Below are positions 36,883 through 45,000 of a stretch of DNA of 64,000 bases, in pieces (positions within the stretch are counted from its first letter, which is position 1; each line of letters starts with the position of its first letter). The notes below the pieces were generated by a model, which was given only the letters and a program-made list of their open reading frames with translations, did not search any database and was not told the DNA's origin. This DNA comes from Dactylosporangium siamense. GTDB taxonomy: Bacteria; Actinomycetota; Actinomycetes; Mycobacteriales; Micromonosporaceae. The stretch is taken from contig NZ_BONQ01000055.1 in assembly GCF_016862795.1 (NCBI RefSeq), positions 49,971 through 113,970 on the forward strand, read 5' to 3'. The translations under genes and the position numbers were made by a program.

Positions 36883-36955
36883 CCTCCGCTACGCTCCGGC
36901 GTCGGCCTGAGCCAATGCTGAGCCCATGATTCGCGGCGCCTCCGCTGCGCTCCGG
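36883..36955. repeat. 17-bp direct repeat pair
   Basis: CCTCCGCTACGCTCCGG (36883-36899) and CCTCCGCTGCGCTCCGG (36939-36955) differ at one base. On the minus strand each supplies a GGAGG, the first copy being the SMR ribosome site. Confidence 0.7.
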
Positions 36956-36960
36956 CCCGC

Positions 36961-37596
36961 TCATACCGCCACCGCTGCGAGGGCGGCCGCGTAGGACTCC
37001 TCGTGCGCCGGGCGGGCATCGGACAGCCAGGGGTCGACGAGGGCGTTGGTCAGCTCCACGGCGATCACGGTCACGTCCTGGACGCCGAAGTGCCCGGCGA
37101 AGAAGTCGCGCAGGTAGCGCTCCTGATGGTCCACGGGTTCGCGCGGGGTGCCGGGCGCGTAGGTGCCGCCGCGCGCCGCGGCGACGACGACCCGGACGTC
37201 GAGGCGGGCCCGCGGGAACGTGACCTGGTCGATCCACGCCTTGAGGCAGGCCGGCACGCCGTAGTTGTACATCGGCACGCCGATCAGCAGCTCGTCGGCG
37301 CTGAGCAGCTCGGCCAGCAGCGGCTCGACGACCGCCCAGGCGGCCCGCTGCGCCGGCGTCCGCACCCCTTCCGGCAGCCGCCGGGGGTCGGTGATGCCGT
37401 TGGCGAGCGCGTGGTCGCAGATCTCGGTCCACGCCTCGTCGATGAACGGCACGGGCGCCGCCACCAGGTCGCGGTAGGTGTACCGGCCGTCGGGGTGCCC
37501 GGCCCGCCAGGCCCCGGCATACCGGGCGCTGAGCGTGCGGGAGTGCCCGTTGCGGCGGGCGCTGGCATCGAGGTGCAGCAGGTGCGGCTTCGTCAC
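36961..37596 (-). CDS. azoR: FMN-dependent NADH-azoreductase
   Basis: A 211-aa flavodoxin-like reductase. DASARRNGHSRTLSARYA at the N-terminus forms the FMN phosphate loop and GVPMYNYGVPACLKAWIDQV (about 108-127) is the canonical isoalloxazine-binding segment. It reduces quinones or azo compounds with NAD(P)H. GTG start, divergent from a TetR gene with a perfect 11+11-bp palindrome between, so expression is probably induced by electrophiles or quinones through that TetR. Confidence 0.9.
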   Translation of the reverse strand: MTKPHLLHLDASARRNGHSRTLSARYAGAWRAGHPDGRYTYRDLVAAPVPFIDEAWTEICDHALANGITDPRRLPEGVRTPAQRAAWAVVEPLLAELLSADELLIGVPMYNYGVPACLKAWIDQVTFPRARLDVRVVVAAARGGTYAPGTPREPVDHQERYLRDFFAGHFGVQDVTVIAVELTNALVDPWLSDARPAHEESYAAALAAVAV

Positions 37597-37612
37597 GCCG
37601 CAACACTAGCGC

Positions 37613-37637
37613 CGAAGTGGACACCATGTCCACTTCG
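37613..37637. promoter_or_regulatory. TetR operator between azoreductase and tetR
   Basis: CGAAGTGGACA (37613-37623) and TGTCCACTTCG (37627-37637) form a perfect 11-bp inverted repeat around a 3-bp centre, 17 bp before the azoreductase start and 20 bp before the tetR start. Confidence 0.85.
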
Positions 37638-37656
37638 CCGACGGTACCGTGGGCGC

Positions 37657-38211
37657 ATGGCGGTCGAGCGGACGGACGCGGCCCGCAACCGGGCCCGGGT
37701 CCTCGCCGCGGCGCAGGAGCTGTTCGCCACCAGGGGCGCGGATCAGGTCACCATGGACGACATCGCGCAGGCGGCCGGCGTCGGGCGGGCGACGCTGTAC
37801 CGCCGCTATCCCGACCGTGCCTCGATCGCCGTGGCGCTGCTCGACGAGCACGAGCGGGCGCTGCAGGCCAGGATGCTGTCCGGACCGCCACCGCTGGGGC
37901 CCGGCGCCCCGCCGGCCGAGCGGCTCACGGCGTTCTACGCGGCACTGGTGGACCTCCTGGAGCAGCACGTGCACCTGGTGCTCGGCACCGAGATCGGCCA
38001 GTCGCGCTACCGGACCGGCGCCTACGGGTTCTGGCGCGCGCACGTGCTGTCGCTGCTGCGCGAGGCGGGCACACCGCGGCCCGAGGTGCTCGCCGACGTG
38101 CTGCTCGCCCCCCTCGCTCCCGACCTGTACCGCTACCAGCGCGAGGTGCTCGAACACCCGCCCGCGCAGATCCGCGAGACGCTCGGCGACCTCGCCCGCC
38201 GGGTGCTTTAG
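37657..38211 (+). CDS. TetR-family transcriptional regulator
   Basis: A 184-aa repressor with an N-terminal HTH (ARNRARVLAAAQELFATRGA ... VTMDDIAQAAGVGRATLYRR) and a helical ligand-binding domain. It is divergent from azoreductase and next to the palindromic operator, so it most likely represses both genes. The ATG lacks a clear ribosome site. Its 3' end overlaps the convergent CheX-like gene by 4 bp. Confidence 0.92.
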   Translation: MAVERTDAARNRARVLAAAQELFATRGADQVTMDDIAQAAGVGRATLYRRYPDRASIAVALLDEHERALQARMLSGPPPLGPGAPPAERLTAFYAALVDLLEQHVHLVLGTEIGQSRYRTGAYGFWRAHVLSLLREAGTPRPEVLADVLLAPLAPDLYRYQREVLEHPPAQIRETLGDLARRVL

Positions 38212-38672
38212 CGCCTGTCCTCGCCCCGCAGGATCGTCAGCACGGCCGGCTCGTCGTTGCGGGTCACCCGCAGCGTGTGCAGCGATGTCGTGCCCGGCCA
38301 CACCACCTTGGCCCGGCCCACCACCACCTGGGGCAGCGAGAGGTGGCTCGGCTTGGGCAGCAGGCTCTTCACGTTGCCGGCCAGGATGTTCACCAGCTCG
38401 CCGAGGGCGTCGGCGCAGTCGTCGGCGTTCGCGCCCACCGGGTCGATGTCGAGCATCGCGCCGGCCATCTGACCCGCCGCCGGCAGCCCGCACCGGATCA
38501 CGGCCAGGCCGTTCCACGCGCCGGCGACACCGACGCTCGCAGTGACGTCCGCGGTGTCCGGCATCGGCTCCGGACTGCCCTCGACCTCCGGCGTGCAGTG
38601 CAGGTAGGCCGTCCAGACCTGCCACACGATGCCGCGCAGGTCGTCCTCGGACAGGGACGTCTCCGGATCCAC
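38208..38672 (-). CDS. CheX-like chemotaxis phosphatase domain protein
   Basis: A 154-aa protein. DALGELVNILAGNVKSLLP (about 88-106) contains the E-x-x-N pair of CheX/CheC phosphatases that dephosphorylate CheY. No chemotaxis genes are present, so it probably acts on another response regulator, possibly DevR (speculative). GTG start with AGAGGGG. It shares an upstream region, including a DevR-like box, with the divergent DoxX-like gene. Confidence 0.72.
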   Translation of the reverse strand: MDPETSLSEDDLRGIVWQVWTAYLHCTPEVEGSPEPMPDTADVTASVGVAGAWNGLAVIRCGLPAAGQMAGAMLDIDPVGANADDCADALGELVNILAGNVKSLLPKPSHLSLPQVVVGRAKVVWPGTTSLHTLRVTRNDEPAVLTILRGEDRR

Positions 38673-38750
38673 CGAAACCCCTCTCGGCCCGGGCCCGCCG
38701 TCCCACCCCGGTTGCCAATCGACCGGCGCGGGCCCGGGTTGAGCAACTCC

Positions 38751-38764
38751 GGGCCTTTCGGCCC
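38751..38764. promoter_or_regulatory. DevR-like box between CheX-like and DoxX-like genes
   Basis: GGGCCTTTCGGCCC; on the minus strand GGGCCGAAAGGCCC, which matches 12 of 14 positions of the nitroreductase box. Weaker than the others. Confidence 0.45.
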
Positions 38765-38850
38765 GGTGGATCCGGGAGCTTCGGCACCGGCGTACCCCCG
38801 CCGGCGCCGACAACACTGAGGTCGTCAAGGAAACCGACTGGAGGCCCACA

Positions 38851-39441
38851 ATGAGCGCCGTGCCCGTCCACCACACCCCTGCCAGCCACCTCGAACGCGT
38901 CGAAGCCCCGGGCGCCATGCTCACCCGGACCGCCGCGAAGGGCCTCGCGGTCCTGCGCCTCGCGACCGGCGCGGTGTTCCTGTGGGCGTTCCTGGACAAG
39001 ACCTTCGGCCTCGGGTATTCGACGCCGTCGGCGAAGGCGTGGATCCACGGCGGGTCACCCACCAAGGGCTTCCTCAGCTCGGTCGACGTCGGCCCGCTCC
39101 AGTCCGCGTTCCACGCCATGGCCGGCACCTGGTGGGCGAACTGGCTCTTCATGCTCGGCATGCTCGGCGTCGGCCTGGCCCTGATCGCCGGGGTCGGCCT
39201 GCGCGCCGCGGCCGCGTCGGGCGCGCTCATCATGGGTCTGATGTGGTTCGCCGAGTTCCCGATCGCGCAGCACACCGCGACCGGCGCGGCGAGCGGCTCC
39301 ACCAACCCGCTGACCGACTACCACCTGATCTACGCGGTCGTGCTGGTGGTCCTCGCCGCGGCGTACGCCGGGCACACCTGGGGCCTCGGCCGCCGCTGGG
39401 CCAAGCTGCCCTTCGTCCAGCGCCACCGCTGGCTCATCTGA
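38851..39441 (+). CDS. DoxX-like membrane protein
   Basis: A 196-aa protein with four transmembrane helices. The opening LAVLRLATGAVFLWAFLDKT (about 31-50) resembles the DoxX/DoxD family, whose members join redox reactions at the membrane (thiosulfate-quinone oxidoreductase subunits or oxidoreductase complexes). Ribosome site TGGAGG. It is divergent from the CheX-like gene with a DevR-like box between, consistent with oxygen-dependent control. Exact role unknown. Confidence 0.82.
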   Translation: MSAVPVHHTPASHLERVEAPGAMLTRTAAKGLAVLRLATGAVFLWAFLDKTFGLGYSTPSAKAWIHGGSPTKGFLSSVDVGPLQSAFHAMAGTWWANWLFMLGMLGVGLALIAGVGLRAAAASGALIMGLMWFAEFPIAQHTATGAASGSTNPLTDYHLIYAVVLVVLAAAYAGHTWGLGRRWAKLPFVQRHRWLI

Positions 39442-39452
39442 CCACATCGCAG

Positions 39453-39489
39453 GCCGCGGGCCCGGGACCATCCGTCCCGGGCCCGCGGC
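39453..39489 (+). terminator. Strong GC-rich terminator hairpin
   Basis: A 16-bp perfect stem (39453-39468 with 39474-39489) and 5-nt loop CATCC, right after the DoxX-like gene. Confidence 0.75.
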
Positions 39490-39505
39490 GGTGCATACTC
39501 GCCCC

Positions 39506-39805
39506 ATGCGAGGTCGTAACTGGCAGCCCACCGAGCGGACCGGCGGCCCCATCGACGAGGTCTTCGACAACCTCCGCCAGAACATCCCGCATCTGCTGAT
39601 CGAACGACTGGATGTCACGCATCCCAGCGACGACGACAACGTCTACTTCCTCGGCGTCTCACCCCGGCCCGACCTGGTGCAGATCGACACCGCACCCCAC
39701 GGACAGCCACCGTTCATCATCGAGGCCGACCAGCGGATCGTCACGGACGACCCACTGCACGCGGCCACCACGACGCGGGCCTGGCTCGACCAACTCACGG
39801 CGTAG
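39506..39805 (+). CDS. Hypothetical protein (99 aa)
   Basis: Small acidic soluble protein with no recognised domain; contains PTERTGGPIDEVFDNLRQNI and VYFLGVSPRPDLVQIDT. The ATG lies 6 nt after CATACT (39494-39499), so a leaderless message is likely. The predicted mixed alpha/beta pattern recalls small immunity-like or DUF proteins, without real support. Confidence 0.65.
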   Translation: MRGRNWQPTERTGGPIDEVFDNLRQNIPHLLIERLDVTHPSDDDNVYFLGVSPRPDLVQIDTAPHGQPPFIIEADQRIVTDDPLHAATTTRAWLDQLTA

Positions 39806-39828
39806 ATCACGAAACTGGCACCGCCGCA

Positions 39829-40482
39829 CTACGGTCGCTCGCCGAACTGCTCGACCTTCTTCGTCGGGCCCGACACGATCAGGGTGTCGCCGCGCTCGAT
39901 GACGGTGTCCGGCAGGGCCGTCTCGGCCTCCTTGCCGGCGCGTTTGACCGCGACCACGGTGACGCCGTGCCTGGTCCGCAGGCCCAGCTGGGTCAGGGTC
40001 CGGCCGATCAGCTCGTCGGGCGGGCAGACCTTCGCGATCGCATAGCCGTCGTCGAGCTCGATGAAGTCCAGCAGCTGGCCGGTGACCAGGTGGGCGACGC
40101 GGACGCCCATGTCGGACTCGGGGAAGACGACGTGGCGGGCGCCGACGCGCTCCAGGATGCGGCCGTGCTTGGCGGAGATCGCCTTGGCCCAGATCTCGCC
40201 GACGCCGAGCTCGGTGAGCGCCAGCACGGTCAGGACGCTGGCCTCGATGTCGGTGCCGATGCCCACAACGGCGCGGTTGAACTCGGTGACGCCGATCTGG
40301 CGCAGCGCCTCCTCGTCGGTCGAGTCGGCCTGCACGACGTGGGTGAGCACGTCGGAGAGCTTCTGGACGATCTCGGCGTTCTCGTCGATGCCGAGGACCT
40401 CGTGGCCGAGCTCGGTCAGGGACTCGGCGACCTGCCCGCCGAAGCGGCCGAGGCCGATCACCACCACACCGCTCTTGGTCAT
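39829..40482 (-). CDS. trkA: Trk potassium uptake regulator (RCK/TrkA)
   Basis: A 217-aa peripheral subunit. An N-terminal Rossmann RCK domain (VVVIGLGRFGGQVAESLTEL, with an acidic residue after beta-2 in LGIDENAE) binds NAD(H)/ATP, and the C-terminal TrkA_C domain spans about 135-217. It gates the TrkH channel encoded 20 bp upstream in the same operon. Ribosome site AGGAG. Confidence 0.94.
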   Translation of the reverse strand: MTKSGVVVIGLGRFGGQVAESLTELGHEVLGIDENAEIVQKLSDVLTHVVQADSTDEEALRQIGVTEFNRAVVGIGTDIEASVLTVLALTELGVGEIWAKAISAKHGRILERVGARHVVFPESDMGVRVAHLVTGQLLDFIELDDGYAIAKVCPPDELIGRTLTQLGLRTRHGVTVVAVKRAGKEAETALPDTVIERGDTLIVSGPTKKVEQFGERP

Positions 40483-40502
40483 CGTTGCTCCTGCCGGAAA
40501 GG

Positions 40503-41834
40503 TCACCCGATGATCGGTCGCTCCTCGGGCCTGCGGTAGCGCAGCTTCCGGTGTCGCAGGGCGATCGCGGAGGCCACCGTGATGGTACCGACCCTGCCGA
40601 TGAACATCAGCGCGACGAGCGCCAGCTGGCCCGACGCCGGCAGGGAGCCGGTGATGCCGGTCGACAGGCCGGTGGTGGAGAACGCGGCGGTCGCCTCGAA
40701 GAGGACCCGGTCGAACGGGAAGTCGGTGACGAGCAGCAGGACCAGCGTCCCGAGCGCGACCGTGCCGACGCCGAGCAGCGCGACGGTGACCGCCTGGCGC
40801 ACGGCCTGCGCCGGCACGCGGCGGGCGCCGACGTTGACGTCGTCCTCGCCCCGGACCTCGGCCCAGATGACGAACGCGAGCAGGAAGAACGTGGTGACCT
40901 TGATACCGCCGGAGGTGCCGGCGCTGCCGCCGCCGATGAACATGAGCACGTTGGTGAGGGCGAGCGTCTCGGGCCGGGCGGCGCCGTAGTCGATGCTGTT
41001 GAAGCCGGCGGTGCGGGGGGTGACGCCGCTGAACGTCCCGCCGACGAGGCTCTCCCGCCAGTTGAGCGGGCCGAGCGTGGCCGGGTTGGACCATTCGAAG
41101 GCGGTGATCGCGACGGTACCGATGAGCAGCAGGATCACCGATCCCCACACGGTGAGCCGGGTGTGGATCGACCAGTACCGTGGCTTGCGCCACTCCCGGT
41201 ACAGCTCCAGCATCACGGGGAAGCCGAGGCCGCCGAGGATGACGGCGACCGCCACGGTGCCGCAGATCCACGGGTCGCCGACGAATCCCATGAAGCTGTC
41301 GGAGTACAGCGAGAAGCCGGCGTTGTTGAACGCGCTGACCGCGTGGAACACCCCGTGCCACAGGGCGGTGCCGAACGAGTCGTCGTAGGCGATGCGGAAC
41401 CTGGTGGTCAGCACGGCCGCGACGACCAGCTCGAAGCCCACCATCATGGCGAGGACCCGCAGCAGCAGCGCCCGCACCTCGCCGAGGTTCAGCGACCGGG
41501 TCTCGGCCTGCGCGACGAGCCGGGTGCGCAGGGCCAGCCGGCGGGACACCATCAGGCCCAGGACGGTCGCGAACGTCATGATGCCGAACCCGCCGACCTG
41601 GATGAGGCCGAGGATGATGCCCTGGCCGGCCGGGGACCAGTACGTCGCGGGGTCGACCGTGCTCATGCCGGTGATGAACACCGACGAGGCGGCGGTGAAC
41701 AACGCGACCAGCGGCGGGGCCGGCTCGCCGGTGGCGCGGGCGGCCGGGAGCATGAGCAGACCGGTGCCGACCAGCAGCGCGGCGAGGAACGCCGCCGGCA
41801 GCAGTCGGGTGGGGTGCCGCAGGGCACGCAACAT
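40503..41834 (-). CDS. trkH: TrkH-family potassium transporter
   Basis: A 443-aa membrane protein with four M1-P-M2 repeats. Selectivity-filter glycines are visible in VFITGMSTVD, SAFNNAGFSLYSD, TPRTAGFNSID and FSTTGLSTGIT. Works with the downstream TrkA. The start at 41834 (MLRALRHPTRLLP) follows AGGATC. Confidence 0.94.
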   Translation of the reverse strand: MLRALRHPTRLLPAAFLAALLVGTGLLMLPAARATGEPAPPLVALFTAASSVFITGMSTVDPATYWSPAGQGIILGLIQVGGFGIMTFATVLGLMVSRRLALRTRLVAQAETRSLNLGEVRALLLRVLAMMVGFELVVAAVLTTRFRIAYDDSFGTALWHGVFHAVSAFNNAGFSLYSDSFMGFVGDPWICGTVAVAVILGGLGFPVMLELYREWRKPRYWSIHTRLTVWGSVILLLIGTVAITAFEWSNPATLGPLNWRESLVGGTFSGVTPRTAGFNSIDYGAARPETLALTNVLMFIGGGSAGTSGGIKVTTFFLLAFVIWAEVRGEDDVNVGARRVPAQAVRQAVTVALLGVGTVALGTLVLLLVTDFPFDRVLFEATAAFSTTGLSTGITGSLPASGQLALVALMFIGRVGTITVASAIALRHRKLRYRRPEERPIIG

Positions 41835-41912
41835 GCGGAAGATCCTAAGGCCCGTGTCGCAAGAGAAGCCGGGCAACGACAGGTGCGGCGACCCGGATGG
41901 CCGCCGCACTTG

Positions 41913-41972
41913 TTCCCCCGTCAATTCCCCCGTCAATTCCCCCGTCAGTTCCCCCGTCAGTTCCCCCGTCAG
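41913..41972. repeat. Five 12-bp tandem repeats at the end of the MMPL gene
   Basis: TTCCCCCGTCAA x2 then TTCCCCCGTCAG x3, units starting at 41913, 41925, 41937, 41949 and 41961. The MMPL stop codon (41969-41971) lies in the last unit. Confidence 0.95.
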
Positions 41973-44173
41973 AATCTGGTCGCGGCCAGCTCCCGGTCCG
42001 CCGACGGGCCGGCGGGCACGTCGTGGGACACCTGCGGCAGCCAGTTCAGCCAGCGGGGCAGCCACCAGTTCCGCTCGCCGAGCAGCGCCATGGTCGCCGG
42101 CAGCAGCACCGCGCGGACGATCGTCGCGTCGAGCAGGACCGCCGCGGCCAGGCCGACGCCGAGCTCCTTGGTGGAGACCAGCGGCAGCGTGGCGAACAGG
42201 GCGAACACCGCCACCATGACCGCGGCCGCGCTGGTGATGACCCCGGCCGTGGCGGTGATGCCCTCGGTGACCGCCTGCCGCGTCGGCAGCCCGCGGTCGT
42301 GGCCCTCACGGATCCGGCTGACCACGAACACGTGGTAGTCCATCGACAGGCCGAACAGGATCACGAACAGGAACAGCGGCATCCAGTTGGTGATGCCGTC
42401 CGCGGCGCGGAAGTCCAGCAGTGACTCGAAGTGGCCGTACTGGAAGACGAAGACCAGCATCCCGTAGGCCGCGGCGACCGACAGCAGGTTGAGCACGACG
42501 CCGGTGACCGCCACGACGACCGAGCGGAACGACACCAGCAGCAGCAGGAAGGCCAGGCCGAGGACGAACCCGAAGACCAGCGGCATGGAGTCGGCGAGCT
42601 GGTCGTTGAAGTCCTTGGAGCCCGCGGTGTCGCCGGTGACGCCGACCCAGGCGCCCGGATATCCGCCGAGCGTGGCGGGGATGACGGTGCGGCGCAGGGC
42701 CGCCAGGGCGTCCTCGGAGGCGCGGTCGCTGCCCGTACCGGAGAGACCGACGCTGATCATGGCGACCGTGCCGGACGGGTTCACCTCGACGGTGACCGGC
42801 TCGTGCAGCTGTCCGGTGGCCAGGGCCTGCCGCTTGAACTCCGCGACCGCGCCGTCCCAGCCGGGACCGCTGACGGCGGGTGCCTTGACGACGACCACGG
42901 CCGGCCCGGTGCCGCCGGGGAACGCCGCCTGGATGGCGAGGAACGCCTGGGTGATCGGCGCGCTCGGGGACAGGTCCTCCACGCCCTCGCCCTTGGTGCG
43001 CAGGTCCAGGGCGGGCGCGGCGAGCGCGCCGAGGGCCGCGACGGCGAGGACCGCGGAGATGAGCGGCCGCTTCAGCACGAGGCGCAGGAACGCGCTCCAC
43101 ACCCGGCCGCCGCCGGCCCGCTTGCGGTACAGGCCGGGGATGCGGCCGAGGTCGACCCGGTCGCCGAGCGCGGACAGCAGCGCCGGCAGGACGGTCAGCG
43201 AGCCGAGGACCGCGGTCGCGACGACGAGGATGGTGCCGATCGCGAAGCTGACGAACGTGGTGTCGCGGGTGAGGAACATGCCGGCCATGGCGACGATGAC
43301 GGTCAGCCCGGAGACCCAGATCGACCGGCCGGACGTCTGCGCGGCGATGACCAGGGCCCGGTGCGCGTCGGCGCCGTTGCGGCGCTCGTCGCGCTCGCGG
43401 CGGATGTAGAACAGGCAGTAGTCGACGCCGACGGCGAGCCCGACGAGCAGCATGACGTGCATGGTGGTGTCGACGGCGGGCGCCAGGTGGCTGGCGTAGG
43501 CGAGCAGGCCGACGGCGCCGACGACGGCGGTGACGGCGAGCCCGACCGGCAGCAGCGCCGCGACGATCGCGCCGAAGGCGACCAGCAGGATGCCGAGGGT
43601 GACCGGGATCGACAGCAGCGACAGCCGGTTCAGGCCCTCGTCCAGCTCGTCGCCGATCAGCTTGTCGCCGCTGGCGTCGCCGGCCTCGGCGATGTAGAGG
43701 TCCGGGTGCGCCCGCTGGACCGCCGCGACGGCGGCCAGGACCGGCTGGATGCGGTCCTTGGCGGTCTCGGGGTCGCCGCGCACGGCGAACGTGAGCAGCG
43801 CCGACCTCCCGTCCTCGGAGGTCAGCGGCGCCGACACCGGCTCGGTCGCGCCGGTGTCGTGCACGGCCCTGGTGACCTCGGCGATCGCCGCCTGCACCGG
43901 CGGGCTGTCCACCGTGGCGGTCTTCGAGGTGACGATGACCATCTCGCCGGCGCCCTGCTCGGGGAAGCCGGCCTGCTCGACGATCCGGTCGGCGCGGCCG
44001 GACTCGCCGTTGCCGAAGTCGCCGCTGCCGGCCTCGACCATGCCGGCCTGGCCGCTGAGGACGGTCACGCCGATGACGAAGACCAGCCAGCCGAGAATGG
44101 CGAGCGCGCGATGGCGGGCGCTCCACACCGCGATCCGCGCCGCGATGCCTTTCACGTTCTCCCTGGATTCCAT
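41969..44173 (-). CDS. MMPL-family (RND) transporter
   Basis: A 734-aa exporter with two MMPL/SSD membrane domains, each preceded by an extracytoplasmic loop domain. Motifs include VDTTMHVMLLVGLAVGVDYCLFYIRRERDE (core GLAVGVDYCLF) in the first half and FGLSMDYHVFVVSRIREGHD in the second, both GxxxDY proton-relay sites. Such proteins export lipids or drugs. A TetR gene lies upstream on the same strand. The ATG at 44173 follows TAGCGT by 7 nt, compatible with leaderless translation. Confidence 0.93.
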   Translation of the reverse strand: MESRENVKGIAARIAVWSARHRALAILGWLVFVIGVTVLSGQAGMVEAGSGDFGNGESGRADRIVEQAGFPEQGAGEMVIVTSKTATVDSPPVQAAIAEVTRAVHDTGATEPVSAPLTSEDGRSALLTFAVRGDPETAKDRIQPVLAAVAAVQRAHPDLYIAEAGDASGDKLIGDELDEGLNRLSLLSIPVTLGILLVAFGAIVAALLPVGLAVTAVVGAVGLLAYASHLAPAVDTTMHVMLLVGLAVGVDYCLFYIRRERDERRNGADAHRALVIAAQTSGRSIWVSGLTVIVAMAGMFLTRDTTFVSFAIGTILVVATAVLGSLTVLPALLSALGDRVDLGRIPGLYRKRAGGGRVWSAFLRLVLKRPLISAVLAVAALGALAAPALDLRTKGEGVEDLSPSAPITQAFLAIQAAFPGGTGPAVVVVKAPAVSGPGWDGAVAEFKRQALATGQLHEPVTVEVNPSGTVAMISVGLSGTGSDRASEDALAALRRTVIPATLGGYPGAWVGVTGDTAGSKDFNDQLADSMPLVFGFVLGLAFLLLLVSFRSVVVAVTGVVLNLLSVAAAYGMLVFVFQYGHFESLLDFRAADGITNWMPLFLFVILFGLSMDYHVFVVSRIREGHDRGLPTRQAVTEGITATAGVITSAAAVMVAVFALFATLPLVSTKELGVGLAAAVLLDATIVRAVLLPATMALLGERNWWLPRWLNWLPQVSHDVPAGPSADRELAATRF

Positions 44174-44260
44174 GCCAGGAACGCTATTTTCGCCAACCGG
44201 CGGTATCGATCCGGTGGGCCCGCTGACCTGCGGTGAGGCGACCCCGCTCACCCTTGGTAG

Positions 44261-44291
44261 GGGCAGCCCTACCGGGCCGGTGGGGCTGCCC
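44261..44291 (-). terminator. Hairpin terminator after the tetR gene
   Basis: GGGCAGCCC (44261-44269) pairs with GGGCTGCCC (44283-44291), a 9-bp stem with a 13-nt loop, downstream of tetR and ahead of the MMPL promoter. Confidence 0.55.
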
Positions 44292-44315
44292 GCCCGGCCC
44301 CGGCCCGGGCGCAGG

Positions 44316-44933
44316 TCACGGCGTGGTCCGGCGCAGGGTGCCGGCGCGCACGGCGGCGGCGACCGCGCCCGCGACCCGCTCCGGCAGGTCGTCGGTGAGG
44401 GGTTCGCCGCTGACGTACATCCGGTAGTAGAAGGGCGCGGCGAGCATGCGGATCACGTCGGCGGCGTCGGTGTCCACCGGGATCTCGCCGCGGGCGGCCG
44501 CCGCCTCGACGACGCCGGCGGCGCGCTGGATCCGGGCCATGATGGTGCGCGACAGCACCGCGCGGGCGGCCGGGTCGTGCACGGCGGCGGCGGTCACGGC
44601 GTCCATCCACGGCCGGTGCACCGGGTGGCGGTGCAGCTGGAGGATGAGCCGGCCGAGGGCGGCGAGGTCACCGTCGAGGGAGCCGGTGTCCGGCGGGGAC
44701 AGGTCCAGGGTGAGCTCGTCGACGAGGTCCTGGAGCAGGCCGGTCAGGTTGCCCCAGCGGCGATACAGGGTGGACAGCGCGACGCCGGCCCGGCCGGCGA
44801 TCTTCTCGAGGTTGGTGCCGGCGAAGCCCTTCTCGCCCAGCTCGGCAATGGCGGCGTCGAACACGGCGGCGCGGGTGCGTGCGGTGCGCCCGCCGGGGCG
44901 TACCGACCCACCTAAACGAGAATCACCTTGCAT
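44316..44933 (-). CDS. TetR-family transcriptional regulator
   Basis: A 205-aa repressor: HTH region RTARTRAAVFDAAIAELGEK ... LEKIAGRAGVALSTLYRRWG, then a TetR_C ligand domain. ATG at 44933 has AGAGGAT upstream; an earlier in-frame ATG at 44963 is possible but would put an operator inside the gene. It is divergent from the hydrolase-reductase fusion gene and upstream of the MMPL exporter. Two copies of a shared site flank its start, so it autoregulates and likely represses the fusion gene. Confidence 0.9.
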   Translation of the reverse strand: MQGDSRLGGSVRPGGRTARTRAAVFDAAIAELGEKGFAGTNLEKIAGRAGVALSTLYRRWGNLTGLLQDLVDELTLDLSPPDTGSLDGDLAALGRLILQLHRHPVHRPWMDAVTAAAVHDPAARAVLSRTIMARIQRAAGVVEAAAARGEIPVDTDAADVIRMLAAPFYYRMYVSGEPLTDDLPERVAGAVAAAVRAGTLRRTTP

Positions 44934-44985
44934 TAGGGCGTCATCCTCTGCCACGATACCCATGCTAACGCAAGATCCTTCTCGT
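44916..44985. promoter_or_regulatory. Paired inverted TetR sites
   Basis: ACGAGAATCACCTTGC (44916-44931) and, inverted, GCAAGATCCTTCTCGT (44970-44985) match at 13 of 16 positions. One overlaps the tetR start and the other lies 16 bp before the divergent fusion gene. Confidence 0.65.
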
Positions 44986-45000
44986 TAAGAGGTGCGTTCC

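Noticed and set aside
38691..38704. GGGCCCGCCGTCCC as another DevR box
   Set aside because: Central palindrome positions do not match the set; may be chance in GC-rich DNA.
39462..39479. DevR-like box GGGACCATCCGTCCC
   Set aside because: It is the apical part of a 16-bp terminator stem after the DoxX-like gene, with no promoter context.
41913..41972. Iteron-like replication origin
   Set aside because: No replication gene or AT-rich region; repeats lie at a transporter gene end.
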